Below are positions 51,844-60,200 of a DNA stretch of 64,000 bases, piece by piece; position 1 is the first letter of the stretch, and each line of letters opens with the position of its first letter. Made by a program: the position numbers and the translations under genes. Below the pieces are notes generated by a model. It was not told the origin of the DNA and did not search any database. It saw nothing but the letters and a program-made list of their open reading frames with translations. The stretch comes from Pectobacterium carotovorum. Lineage in GTDB: Bacteria; Pseudomonadota; Gammaproteobacteria; Enterobacterales; Enterobacteriaceae. Where the stretch lies: the NCBI RefSeq assembly GCF_900129615.1, contig NZ_FQWI01000001.1:558001-622000 (forward strand), read 5' to 3'.

Positions 51844-52926
51844 TTACACCTGAATATCATAAAAGTTTTTTTCAAAATCACCAACGTTTGACCACACATT
51901 CACTAATGGGCTAAGGTTTTTCTTTTCCGAGTAATAATTGATGTAAACTAGAAACATAAAAAGTGTGTATTTCACATATGCTCTGTTTGGTCGTATTCTT
52001 TTATTCAGTAACAATACATTTTTAATGGCATTCTTCGACACGGACTTCTTTATTATAATCTGAAGCTCACCAATATATTTCAAATCAAGAAGTTTCAAAA
52101 TTTCAACACCTTCTTGAATGTGAAAAAATTCAATTTCATTAGTGCTGATTTCATTAACATCAAGTCCTGAATCCTTAGCAAGTTTTTTATATTTACAATA
52201 TTCTGATTCTAGATCGCTGTCTGAATCAATGAGAGCGGTCAACGACATTTCGTTAATCAATATATCGCCCGCCCTACTGTTTATAACTTCGCCTCTAACT
52301 GTTTCATCATATTCGTATATTTTCCTTTTTATATTTAAAAATTCCTTATCGACCAACTCTAGGTTACCAGATAATATAGAAAATAAACGTCTTATTTCGT
52401 CTGGCATAGAATTTTTAGATTTGTACCCTAATTTATGCTCTATTTCAGCCCAGCAGTGTTGCAATATTGTTCTTATTTGTATTTCGAATTTATAATCGCT
52501 AAAATCCGAATACTCAGGTAAAGATGATCTTTCTTCTTTCAAAGAAACAATATAGTGAAGTGACATATATCCGAATCTATCTGGCTCTATAGCTTTTCTC
52601 TTATCTATAGAGTTTTCTTCGTCTATTATAAATTCTTTTCTTATTAAAATTTCAATATCATCAATATCAGACGAATAAAAGGTTATGATTCTAAATCCAA
52701 GAATGTCAGTGATATCTTTCAGATTTTTATATTTTTTCTTCTTTTGTATTTTATTTTCTAAGCTAATGGAAGTCTTAACTCTATGGGATATAGAGTGTGT
52801 ATCAATATTATTTTTCCTAACCAAAGTATTTAACAATGCATTTATTGACACCCCCATTTCTTTTATCTTTTGTTCATTGGATAAAAAATCTTCAACAATG
52901 TTTTCATCTGAAGAAAAATCACTCAT
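51844..52926 (-). CDS. Orphan RelA/SpoT-domain protein (putative alarmone synthetase or toxin)
   Basis: 360 aa, strongly AT-rich coding (many AAA, ATT, TTA codons) unlike every neighbour. The N-terminal 170 residues form a RelA/SpoT nucleotidyltransferase domain: RVKTSISLENKIQKKKK (49-65), DITDILGFRIITFY (71-84), DRFGYMSLHYIVSL (116-129), FEIQIRTILQHCWAEIEHKLGYK (147-169). No HD hydrolase, TGS or ACT domain is present. The C-terminal 190 residues are helical and not recognised. Such single-domain proteins are either (p)ppGpp synthetases or toxins that pyrophosphorylate nucleotides or tRNA, often in defence. No antitoxin gene is adjacent. Confidence 0.85.
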   Translation of the reverse strand: MSDFSSDENIVEDFLSNEQKIKEMGVSINALLNTLVRKNNIDTHSISHRVKTSISLENKIQKKKKYKNLKDITDILGFRIITFYSSDIDDIEILIRKEFIIDEENSIDKRKAIEPDRFGYMSLHYIVSLKEERSSLPEYSDFSDYKFEIQIRTILQHCWAEIEHKLGYKSKNSMPDEIRRLFSILSGNLELVDKEFLNIKRKIYEYDETVRGEVINSRAGDILINEMSLTALIDSDSDLESEYCKYKKLAKDSGLDVNEISTNEIEFFHIQEGVEILKLLDLKYIGELQIIIKKSVSKNAIKNVLLLNKRIRPNRAYVKYTLFMFLVYINYYSEKKNLSPLVNVWSNVGDFEKNFYDIQV

Positions 52927-53096
52927 AGCATCACCTCTACTTGATAATTAATCCTTTGCTAGATTTTCAGTTCTTTTGGGATCAAAGACAACACTTAGAT
53001 GGGCACAAACCTAAGCAAGGATATACGCCCCAGATTCGGCGAAAAATCAAAAAATAAAGTACACCAGCCACGTATAAGGGCCACACAATTAGCATC

Positions 53097-53720
53097 CTAA
53101 TCCTTCGCATACAAATACACCGACGCCCGTGATACGCCGAGGTGTTGCGCAATGGTTTCCATGGATTTTTTGACTTCCAGCAGGCCGTTGTCTTTCAGTT
53201 CCTGAAGCAGGATTTTTCTGTCCTGCGCTTTTAACGCCCGTGGCGTGGTAGCAAGCCGGGCGGCGAAGTGATCGATGTGTTGTCTGATCGCCGCCGCGCC
53301 GTTTGGTTCCAGATGCTCGGTCACCGAGTCCGACGCAAGCTGGGTGAACTGCGCCAGCGCATTTTGCATGCCGCGAAACAGCGTCATATCGACGTTCAGG
53401 CACAGCGCGGCGACATATTCACCTTCTGCATTTTTGATGCCGACCGAGGTGCTTTTTACCGGACGCCCGTCGGCAAACTGGTTGGCGTAGTTCGCCAGAA
53501 TGTTAGGAAATTCGGGCGAGGCAATGCGGGCAAGGCCCAGTTCCGTTGCAGGCGCGCCCACCTCCCTGCCGGAGAGGTTATTGTGAATGGAAAGTATCGC
53601 GTGGTCCGGGTTTTTCAGATCGTGCACAACCACTTCACAGAATGGCGCGAACGTTTCACTCAACCCTTTTGCGATGGCATCCAACTGCGTCAGCAGCAGA
53701 CCTTCTCCAGATGCAGACAT
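53097..53720 (-). CDS. YheO/DauR-family transcriptional regulator
   Basis: 207 aa from the ATG MSASGEGLLL, with GGAG nearby; a GTG four codons up is an alternative. N-terminal YheO-like PAS domain (about 15-125, FCEVVVHDLKNPDHAILSIHNNLSGREVGAP) and C-terminal helix-turn-helix (about 160-207, ETIAQHLGVSRASVYLYAKD). This is the family of the D-arginine regulator DauR. It diverges from the 3-hydroxyaspartate-type catabolic operon, and the palindrome 53782-53798 lies between, so it probably controls that operon. Confidence 0.9.
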   Translation of the reverse strand: MSASGEGLLLTQLDAIAKGLSETFAPFCEVVVHDLKNPDHAILSIHNNLSGREVGAPATELGLARIASPEFPNILANYANQFADGRPVKSTSVGIKNAEGEYVAALCLNVDMTLFRGMQNALAQFTQLASDSVTEHLEPNGAAAIRQHIDHFAARLATTPRALKAQDRKILLQELKDNGLLEVKKSMETIAQHLGVSRASVYLYAKD

Positions 53721-54027
53721 ATTCCTCTCCACTGTCCATATTCAATACCCATGCCTGCACAAGCGCGTTTTCTGGCGCTGAGTGTACTGTAAGTACACCT
53801 GATTTAGTACCACACGCGGTGTCAGCGGCGGTCACGCCTTGCTCCGTGACACGTACTCGTTCCGTTTTTTTTCAGCAGCATACGACGCACCTCACGTAGG
53901 TTGAGAATCTAAAGATAAATCACATTAGACAATTTATCTAATTTTATATATTTTGTTTATCAGGCATTCGACAGCATCGGGCCAATGGCCACGATATTCA
54001 TAATCACTAACATCGGATTATCCAACT
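53721..54027. other. Divergent promoter region, YheO-type regulator / dehydratase operon
   Basis: Palindrome GTGTACT-GTA-AGTACAC at 53782-53798, then AT-rich TATCTAATTTTATATATTTTG (split here as an AT block, 53932-53956) as likely promoter for the plus operon. No gene. Confidence 0.6.
53782..53798. promoter_or_regulatory. Palindromic operator candidate for the YheO-type regulator
   Basis: GTGTACTGTAAGTACAC: 7-bp perfect arms with a 3-nt centre, 62 nt before the regulator start. Confidence 0.6.
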
Positions 54028-55002
54028 ATGAGCGACTTACGCCTCCCAACCTACGACGATGTGGTAGCCGCAGCGGAACGTATTGATGGCTATGCCAATA
54101 AAACGCTAGTGATGACATCGCGCACGGTCAATAACGCATTCGGTGCAGAGCTTTTCTTTAAGTGTGAAAACTTGCAACGCATGGGCGCATTCAAGTTTCG
54201 CGGTGCGATGAACGCACTGTTGCAGTTCTCGGACGAGCAGAAAGCCGCTGGCGTAGTCACCTTTTCTTCTGGTAACCATGCGCAGGCGATTGCGCTGGCT
54301 GCCAAATTACTCGGCATTCCAGCAACGATTGTCATGCCACACGATGCCCCGGCGGCAAAGGTCGCAGCCACGCGCGGTTACGGCGGAAACGTGGTGAAAT
54401 ACAACCGATATACCGAAGATCGTGAGCAGATCGGCAACGATCTGGCGAAAAAGCATGGCCTGACGCTCATTCCCCCTTACGACCACCCGCACGTTATTGC
54501 TGGGCAAGGCACCGCCGCGAAAGAGTTGCTGGAAGAAACGGGTGAATTGGACGCCCTGTTCGTCTGTCTGGGCGGCGGCGGATTGCTGTCAGGTTGTGCG
54601 CTTGCCACCCGTCAGCTATCCCCACACTGCAAAATTTATGGCGTCGAACCTCTCGCGGGCAACGATGGGCAGCAATCTTTCCGCAGCGGCAACATTGTGC
54701 ATATCGATACGCCCAAAACCATCGCCGACGGCGCACAGACTCAGCATTTGGGTAACTATACCTTCCCTCTGATTCGTCAGAATGTCGACGATATCCTGAC
54801 CGTGACGGATGACGACCTGATTGACGCGATGCGGTTTTACGCCGAACGCATGAAGATCGTCGTTGAGCCAACGGGGTGCCTCAGCTTTGCGGCGGCACGC
54901 AATCTCAGGGAATCGCTACGCGGTAAACGCATCGGCATTATTATCAGCGGCGGGAACGTCGATATCAGCCGCTACGGCGCATTTCTGACCGGCAATGCCT
55001 AA
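54028..55002 (+). CDS. Fold-type II PLP dehydratase, threo-3-hydroxyaspartate ammonia-lyase/serine racemase type
   Basis: 324 aa. PLP lysine in MGAFKFRGAMNA, phosphate loop GGGGLLSG, SSGNHAQAIALAA. The size lacks the C-terminal regulatory domain of biosynthetic threonine deaminase. The closest functional relatives are L-threo-3-hydroxyaspartate ammonia-lyase and eukaryotic-type serine racemase. It is followed after 10 nt by an ornithine cyclodeaminase-family gene and then a D-3-hydroxyaspartate dehydratase-like gene, which supports 3-hydroxyaspartate catabolism. Threonine/serine deaminase is the alternative. Confidence 0.87.
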   Translation: MSDLRLPTYDDVVAAAERIDGYANKTLVMTSRTVNNAFGAELFFKCENLQRMGAFKFRGAMNALLQFSDEQKAAGVVTFSSGNHAQAIALAAKLLGIPATIVMPHDAPAAKVAATRGYGGNVVKYNRYTEDREQIGNDLAKKHGLTLIPPYDHPHVIAGQGTAAKELLEETGELDALFVCLGGGGLLSGCALATRQLSPHCKIYGVEPLAGNDGQQSFRSGNIVHIDTPKTIADGAQTQHLGNYTFPLIRQNVDDILTVTDDDLIDAMRFYAERMKIVVEPTGCLSFAAARNLRESLRGKRIGIIISGGNVDISRYGAFLTGNA

Positions 55003-55012
55003 GGAAAAAACG

Positions 55013-55954
55013 ATGATCTTTATTTCTGAAGCGGAATCAGCGGAACTCATCAACCATGAGCTGGCTTATGACGCCGTTCGTGAAGCCCTGCTCGCCGCCA
55101 GCAAACCGGAAGCACGCAGTTTTCCGGTGGTACACGGGCAAGGTTCCGATCCGGTCAACACCTTCAGCATCAAGGCTTCAGCAACCGGTGAACTCGCGGG
55201 ACTAAAAGTCGGTTCGTTCTGGCCGGGAAACCCCGCTAACGGGCTACCTCGCCATAATTCCCTCATTCTGCTGTTCGATCAGCAAATCGGCAAAATCGCT
55301 GTCGCGATTGAAGCCGGAAAAGTGAACGCCTTTCGTACCGCCGCCGCCAACGCCGTTGCAGCCGATTTACTGGCAAGACCTGATTCCTCAGTCCTGGCCG
55401 TGTTCGGAACCGGTCATCAGGCCCGCTATGAGTGCGCCGCGCTGGCAAGAATACGACCCATTCGTACCGTGCTAATTGTCGGACGCGATAGCAGTAAATC
55501 CGCAGAGATGGCGCAAGAATTCAAGGCAGCCGGACTGGATGCGCAAGTCAGCAATGCCGAAAGCGCGTGTCGCGCAGCAAATATCATCGTGACCGCAACG
55601 CCCTCACGCGCGCCGCTGTTTAACGCCGAATGGGTTAACGCCGGAACGCACGTTGTCAGCATGGGATCGGACGCCGTCGGCAAGCAGGAATTGCCGCCCG
55701 AGCTGTTTACCACAGGCCGCCTGTTTTGCGATCTGCCTTCCCAGTCCCGAATGATTGGTGACTTCCAGCATGCGCCAGCCCATGTGACGCTGACCGCCAT
55801 TGGCGATGTGATTAGCGCAAACGCAGCAGGACGACAAACGCCGGACGATATCACCGTGTTTGACAGCTCTGGCTTGTCCATTCAGGACTTATATATTGGC
55901 CAGCGTATTCTTGCCGCCTGGCAACAGGCTAAACGAAATGAAGGTGCACAATGA
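55013..55954 (+). CDS. Ornithine cyclodeaminase/mu-crystallin-family reductase (iminosuccinate-reductase-like)
   Basis: 313 aa from MIFISEAESA, with AAGGAAAAAACG before the ATG; an earlier ATG (54995) overlaps the upstream gene. Rossmann motif VLAVFGTGHQARYE, substrate region NAFRTAAANAVAADLLARPD and KASATGELAGLKVGSFWPGNP. The family includes ornithine cyclodeaminase, ketimine reductase and the iminosuccinate reductase BhcD of the beta-hydroxyaspartate cycle. Placement between two hydroxyaspartate dehydratase-like genes favours iminosuccinate or another ketimine as substrate. It overlaps the next gene by 4 nt. Confidence 0.83.
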   Translation: MIFISEAESAELINHELAYDAVREALLAASKPEARSFPVVHGQGSDPVNTFSIKASATGELAGLKVGSFWPGNPANGLPRHNSLILLFDQQIGKIAVAIEAGKVNAFRTAAANAVAADLLARPDSSVLAVFGTGHQARYECAALARIRPIRTVLIVGRDSSKSAEMAQEFKAAGLDAQVSNAESACRAANIIVTATPSRAPLFNAEWVNAGTHVVSMGSDAVGKQELPPELFTTGRLFCDLPSQSRMIGDFQHAPAHVTLTAIGDVISANAAGRQTPDDITVFDSSGLSIQDLYIGQRILAAWQQAKRNEGAQ

Positions 55955-57093
55955 ACAAGAGTGAATGGCTTAACGCGCTGGAAACGCCCTTTTTGCTGAT
56001 TGATGAGTTCCGCTTTCAACGCAATATCGACAGGCTTTATCAGCGTACGGAAAAATTAGGCAGCCAGATTCGACCGCACCTCAAAACGCTACGCTCGATT
56101 GAAGCTGGTCGCTATCTACTCAAAGACGCCGCTTCACCCGCGACAGTTTCGACGCTGGCAGAAGCAGAGGCCTTTGCCAACGCGGGTTACACCAACCTGC
56201 TCTACGCCGTGGGGATCGCCCCGCACAAGCTGCCACGCATCGCCAACCTCATCCACAAAGGTGTGAATATTCATATTCTTCTCGATAGCGCAGAGCAGGC
56301 ACGCGCGGTGACCGATTTCGCACTCGCCAATAGCGTGACGTTTTCGGTGTTTATCGAGATTGACTGTGACGGACATCGCGGCGGTATTCCGCCGGAAAGC
56401 GACGCGTTGCTTGAATTGGCAAAGCAGATCGACGGCAACGGTGCAACGCTTACCGGCCTGCTGGCGCATGCGGGAGAATCCTACGCCTGCCGCACGGACG
56501 AGGCGATCAGAGCCGCCGCGCGTGCCGAGTGCAAAGCCATCAATACCGCCGGACAGCGTGTACGGGCACTGGGAATTGCCTGCCCCGTACTCAGCGTCGG
56601 TGCCACGCCAACGGCGCACTTTGCTGAGGATTTAACCGGTGTTACCGAAGTCAGAGCGGGCGTGTTCACCACGTTCGATCTGGTGATGAAAAATGTCGGT
56701 GTCTGTTCGCTGGATGATATCGCGCTGTCGGTCGTCAGCACCGTGATTGGGCATAATCGCGAAAAAGGCTGGGTGTTTATCGATGCGGGTTGGATGGCGC
56801 TCTCCCGCGATCGCGGCACCGCATCTCAGGCAAAAGATTACGGTTACGGGCTGGTTTGCGACCTGGACGGCCGCCCTTACGACGATCTCTGCGTAACAAT
56901 CACCAATCAGGAACACGGCATTATCGCACTACCCGCCGACAGTGGGCTTTCTGTGGATGATTTCCCCGTCGGCACCCGACTGCGGATATTGCCTAACCAC
57001 GCCTGTGCAACAGCTGCAATGCATCAGCACTATCAGGTGCTGAAATCACACACGCATGAACAAGAAACCTGGCAGCGTATTACCGGCTGGTGA
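55951..57093 (+). CDS. Fold-type III PLP enzyme, D-threo-3-hydroxyaspartate dehydratase/D-threonine aldolase type
   Basis: 380 aa. The N-terminal alanine-racemase-like barrel has the PLP lysine in RPHLKTLRSIEAG. The C-terminal domain carries the metal site NQEHGIIALP and LPNHACATAAMHQHY (His and Cys ligands), as in D-serine dehydratase, D-threonine aldolase and D-threo-3-hydroxyaspartate dehydratase. It overlaps the preceding gene by ATGA. The pairing with an L-type dehydratase suggests that both stereoisomers of one hydroxyamino acid are used. Confidence 0.87.
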   Translation: MNKSEWLNALETPFLLIDEFRFQRNIDRLYQRTEKLGSQIRPHLKTLRSIEAGRYLLKDAASPATVSTLAEAEAFANAGYTNLLYAVGIAPHKLPRIANLIHKGVNIHILLDSAEQARAVTDFALANSVTFSVFIEIDCDGHRGGIPPESDALLELAKQIDGNGATLTGLLAHAGESYACRTDEAIRAAARAECKAINTAGQRVRALGIACPVLSVGATPTAHFAEDLTGVTEVRAGVFTTFDLVMKNVGVCSLDDIALSVVSTVIGHNREKGWVFIDAGWMALSRDRGTASQAKDYGYGLVCDLDGRPYDDLCVTITNQEHGIIALPADSGLSVDDFPVGTRLRILPNHACATAAMHQHYQVLKSHTHEQETWQRITGW

Positions 57094-57118
57094 TGATTTG
57101 CTGAACATCATCGATCAT

Positions 57119-57146
57119 ACCGCCCGATCTGAACACGTCGGGCGGT
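57119..57146 (+). terminator. Hairpin ending the hydroxyaspartate-type operon
   Basis: 9-bp perfect stem ACCGCCCGA/TCGGGCGGT, 10-nt loop, 26 nt after the stop; only a weak T-rich tail (CATTGTC). Confidence 0.65.
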
Positions 57147-57196
57147 CATTGTCGTGCTACTCGTGGTTATCTTTCCGTGTCGACAACCCGTTCGGC

Positions 57197-57664
57197 TCAG
57201 CCTAACGTCGGCTCGCAGTTCACTGGGAAATTCACCGAGTGAGCGATGTAGCAGGCATCGTGCGCCAGTTCGTGCAATTTGGCATATTGCTCGGCGGTAG
57301 GCTGCTTCTCACCACTGAATGTCACCTGCGGACGCAGCGTAACGTCCAGCATCGCCATTTTTCCCGCCGCATTCACCCCCATCGTCCCCACCGCGTGGTC
57401 CTGATAGTCATCCACGCAGAAGCGTTTTTTAGCCGCAATGGAAAGAAACCACAGCATATGGCAGCTCGACAGTGAGGCTACCAGCGCTTCTTCGGGATCG
57501 ACCGCATCTTCCAGCGAAAAAGGCAGCGGAACGACATGAGGTGACGACGAGGCACGCAGCGTAATCCCACCGTCAAACTGCCACTGATGCAGGCGGCTGT
57601 AGCGGTTATCAATAAAATCTTGCCCATCGCGTTGCCAGCATATTGAAGCACGGTATTCAGACAT
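57197..57664 (-). CDS. OsmC-family protein
   Basis: 155 aa from MSEYRASICW; the frame stays open upstream through the tandem array, but that part is not conserved. OsmC fold with the peroxidatic-type Cys in SLSSCHMLWFLSIAA and a second Cys near AHDACYIAHSVN. Members reduce organic hydroperoxides. This version (with VDPEEALVASLSSCHM) is the stand-alone YhfA/OsmC-like type. It lies behind the MarR gene on the same strand, and a 17-nt tandem array separates them. Confidence 0.9.
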   Translation of the reverse strand: MSEYRASICWQRDGQDFIDNRYSRLHQWQFDGGITLRASSSPHVVPLPFSLEDAVDPEEALVASLSSCHMLWFLSIAAKKRFCVDDYQDHAVGTMGVNAAGKMAMLDVTLRPQVTFSGEKQPTAEQYAKLHELAHDACYIAHSVNFPVNCEPTLG

Positions 57665-57678
57665 GACCCAGTTCCCTG

Positions 57679-57746
57679 TGTTGTGACAAATTAAGTGTTG
57701 TGACAAATTAAGTGTTGTGACAGATTCAGCGTTATGAAACATTCAG
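57679..57746. repeat. 17-nt tandem array before osmC-like gene (four units)
   Basis: tgttgtgacaaattaag twice exactly, then tgttgtgacagattcag and cgttatgaaacattcag. 68 nt in all, ending 15 nt before the ATG of the OsmC gene and 15 nt after the MarR stop. Confidence 0.85.
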
Positions 57747-57761
57747 GTTTTGTCCGACGAC

Positions 57762-58307
57762 TTAACTCTTCTCTTTCGGCGCAGCACGCCCAGAGTGACT
57801 CTCCAGCCCTCGCAATAGCGCAGCAAGGTTAGCATCAAGAGAAGCCAGAACCTCGGCAGGCAGCACCGATAACACCTGACGCTCATTCTCAATGTGTGCT
57901 TCAACGGCGCGGTTAATCAGTTCAAGCCCCGTGCCGGTGAGTTGCACGAGCATGCTGCGCGCATCCTGTTCGTTCTGTACGCGTTCAATAAAGCCGCGGG
58001 TTTCAAGGCGTTTGAGTCGGTGAGTCATGGTGCCTGACGTCACCATCAGCGCGGAGAACAGCTCCGTCGGGCTAAGGCAATGCGGCGCACCTGCACGCCG
58101 CAGCGTAGCCAGCATATCAAACTCCCAACTGCTCAGTTCAAATCTGGAGAAACAGGCTTCCAGCCGCAGTTCGATGAACGCGGCACATCGTCTGAGGCGT
58201 CCAATCGGCCCCATGGGGCTGGCATCCAGATCGGGCCGCTCGCGCCGCCACTGTTCAAGGATGGCATCTACCGCATCATATTCGCGTTCGCTGGTTTGAT
58301 TTTTCAT
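57762..58307 (-). CDS. MarR-family transcriptional regulator
   Basis: 181 aa. Winged helix about 60-125 (LSPTELFSALMVTSGTMTHRLKRLETRGFIERVQNEQDARSM), with long N- and C-terminal dimerisation helices. It diverges from the EamA exporter gene with 62 nt between them, in which two near-identical palindromic sites stand, one beside each start. It most likely represses itself and the exporter. Confidence 0.93.
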   Translation of the reverse strand: MKNQTSEREYDAVDAILEQWRRERPDLDASPMGPIGRLRRCAAFIELRLEACFSRFELSSWEFDMLATLRRAGAPHCLSPTELFSALMVTSGTMTHRLKRLETRGFIERVQNEQDARSMLVQLTGTGLELINRAVEAHIENERQVLSVLPAEVLASLDANLAALLRGLESHSGRAAPKEKS

Positions 58308-58308
58308 T

Positions 58309-58365
58309 TATCTTGACTTCAAGGTAATTAATCAACACTATCATGATATCTTGAATTGAAGGTAA
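58309..58365. promoter_or_regulatory. Twin MarR operators between marR-type and eamA genes
   Basis: TATCTTGACTTCAAGGTAA at 58309-58327 and TATCTTGAATTGAAGGTAA at 58347-58365: 17 of 19 bases alike, each with partial dyad symmetry (CTTGA/TCAAG in the first), centres 38 bp apart. Confidence 0.82.
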
Positions 58366-58369
58366 AGTC

Positions 58370-59242
58370 ATGAACACTACATCCTCACCACACTATTGGC
58401 GTGACGTCATACTCACGGCGCTGGCTCCCGCGATTTGGGGATCTACCTACATCGTGACATCAGAAATTCTGCCACCGGATCGCCCCTTTACGGCGGCGCT
58501 TATCCGCGTGCTGCCTGCGGGTCTACTGCTGCTCTTATTCACTCGCCGCTTCCCCGCCCGGCGAGACTGGTGGCGCGTGCTCGTGCTCAGCGCTTTGAAT
58601 ATCGGCGTTTTTCAGGCACTGCTGTTTGTCGCGGCTTATCGCTTGCCTGGTGGGCTGGCGGCGGTACTTGGTGCGATCCAACCGCTGCTGGTGATGGTGT
58701 TAGTCTGGGCAGTGGATCATCGCGCGCCCAGACTGGCGACACTGTGGTCGGCGATAATCGGTGTGGTCGGCATGGCTATTTTACTGCTGTCGCCGCAGAC
58801 GACATTTGAGCCCGTGGGCGTTGCGGCCGCACTGCTGGGCGCGGTCTGTATGGCGACGGGAGTCTGGTTAACACGTCGCTGGCAACTTGATTTGCCCGTA
58901 CTGCCGCTGACCGGCTGGCAACTCTTCCTCGGCGGATTGATGCTGGCACCCGTCGCGTGGGTAGTCGATGCGCCTCTGCCTGCGTTAACGCTGTCGCAAT
59001 ACACCGCCTATATCTATCTCTGCTTGGCTGGTGCTGTGATCTCTTATGGGCTGTGGTTTCGTGGCATAACCCGTCTGCCGACAATTGCCGTTGCGTCATT
59101 GGGATTATTGAGTCCGTTAACGGCCGTCGTGCTGGGTTGGGTGTTACTTTCACAGTCGATGACCGGTACGGTGTTTCTGGGTTTGGCAATCGTATTAGCC
59201 AGCGTCTTCGCCGTGCAATGGACGACAGCACGAAGCAAGTAA
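58370..59242 (+). CDS. EamA/DMT-family inner-membrane exporter
   Basis: 290 aa with ten membrane helices and two EamA repeats (WGSTYIVTSEILPPDRP in the first, GAVISYGLWFRGITRLP in the second). It belongs to the RhaT/YdcZ-like drug/metabolite transporter group, often amino acid or metabolite exporters. Divergent MarR control suggests induction by a small aromatic or toxic compound. The gene begins 5 nt after the second operator, so bound MarR would block it. A strong terminator follows at 59307. Confidence 0.92.
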   Translation: MNTTSSPHYWRDVILTALAPAIWGSTYIVTSEILPPDRPFTAALIRVLPAGLLLLLFTRRFPARRDWWRVLVLSALNIGVFQALLFVAAYRLPGGLAAVLGAIQPLLVMVLVWAVDHRAPRLATLWSAIIGVVGMAILLLSPQTTFEPVGVAAALLGAVCMATGVWLTRRWQLDLPVLPLTGWQLFLGGLMLAPVAWVVDAPLPALTLSQYTAYIYLCLAGAVISYGLWFRGITRLPTIAVASLGLLSPLTAVVLGWVLLSQSMTGTVFLGLAIVLASVFAVQWTTARSK

Positions 59243-59306
59243 TCGGCTGAGCTGCCGATGACGATCGTTGTTGGCGGGGAAAGATGAAAAGGAAGGCATT
59301 AAAATG

Positions 59307-59327
59307 GCGGCGTTATCATAACGCCGC
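59307..59327 (+). terminator. Intrinsic terminator after the EamA gene
   Basis: 9-bp perfect stem GCGGCGTTA/TAACGCCGC, 3-nt loop, followed by TGTTTTAAATT on plus. Confidence 0.85.
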
Positions 59328-59391
59328 TGTTTTAAATTGATGACTGATCTATTTGTAAAACGAAAACGGGGTAATGGAATAGAAGAGTAAA

Positions 59392-59448
59392 GCGTCCGCG
59401 CCAGGGATGGCGCGGCTCGAGCTTACAGGGAGGTACTTGCAGCGTCTT
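59392..59448. repeat. Palindromic intergenic repeat, family C
   Basis: It starts with the 8-bp perfect hairpin CCGCGCCA-GGGA-TGGCGCGG (59396-59415), then GAGCTTACAGGGAGGTACTTG. The form is typical of dispersed repeats in soft-rot enterobacteria. 63 nt beyond the narI stop. Confidence 0.6.
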
Positions 59449-59510
59449 TACGATCTATCCATTATCCCCGCTTCACGTACTTCATCAGCAAGCATTATTT
59501 TCTATCATAT

Positions 59511-60200
59511 CTAGCGACGGTTACGTACTAACTGGTAGCGACGCGTCAGGTACTCGACCGGTGCGCTCCAGATGTGAACCAGACGGCAGAACGGGAACAG
59601 AACGAACAGCGTCAGACCCAACACGATGTGCAGCTTAAAGATCAGCGCGACACCCGCCAGATGCTCAGATGCTCCCCCCTGGAAGAACGCCACGCTCTGC
59701 GCCCAACCGACCAATTTCAGCATTTCACTGCCGTCCATATGCTGTGCAGAGAACGGGATGGTCAGAAGACCCAAACCCGCCTGAATCACCAGCAGAGACA
59801 GAATGAGAATGTCGCCAACGCTGGACGTGGCACGAATGCGTGGGTTGGTCAGACGGCGTTTTAACAGCAGCACGCCACCGACAAACGTCAGCAGACCTGC
59901 CGCACCACCGCCGAACATCGCCATTTTCTGTTTTACATCCATCGGCAGGAAGGCTTCGTACATCCAGTGCGGCGTCAACATACCGAGGAAGTGCCCGGCA
60001 AATACGCCCAGAATCCCCAGATGGAACAGGTTAGACGCCAGACGCATCCCTTTCTTATCCAGCATTTGGCTCGAACCTGCGCGCCAGCTGTACTGGCCGT
60101 AGTCATAACGCAGCCAACTGCCAATCAGGAAAATCGCCATCGCCAGGTAAGGATAGATGTCAAAAAAGAACACATTAAAATAATTCGTGATTGCACTCAT
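59511..60200 (-). CDS. narI: NarI, cytochrome b subunit of respiratory nitrate reductase
   Basis: 229 aa with five membrane helices. Haem b ligands: H60 (SNLFH) and H70 (FAGHF) in the N-terminal part and two His in FKLHIVLG and RLVHIW at the C-terminal side. Very close to E. coli NarI throughout ([22 protein letters not shown]). It oxidises quinol on the periplasmic side and passes electrons to NarH. Its start shares one base with the narJ stop; last gene of the narGHJI operon. Confidence 0.97.
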   Translation of the reverse strand: MSAITNYFNVFFFDIYPYLAMAIFLIGSWLRYDYGQYSWRAGSSQMLDKKGMRLASNLFHLGILGVFAGHFLGMLTPHWMYEAFLPMDVKQKMAMFGGGAAGLLTFVGGVLLLKRRLTNPRIRATSSVGDILILSLLVIQAGLGLLTIPFSAQHMDGSEMLKLVGWAQSVAFFQGGASEHLAGVALIFKLHIVLGLTLFVLFPFCRLVHIWSAPVEYLTRRYQLVRNRR

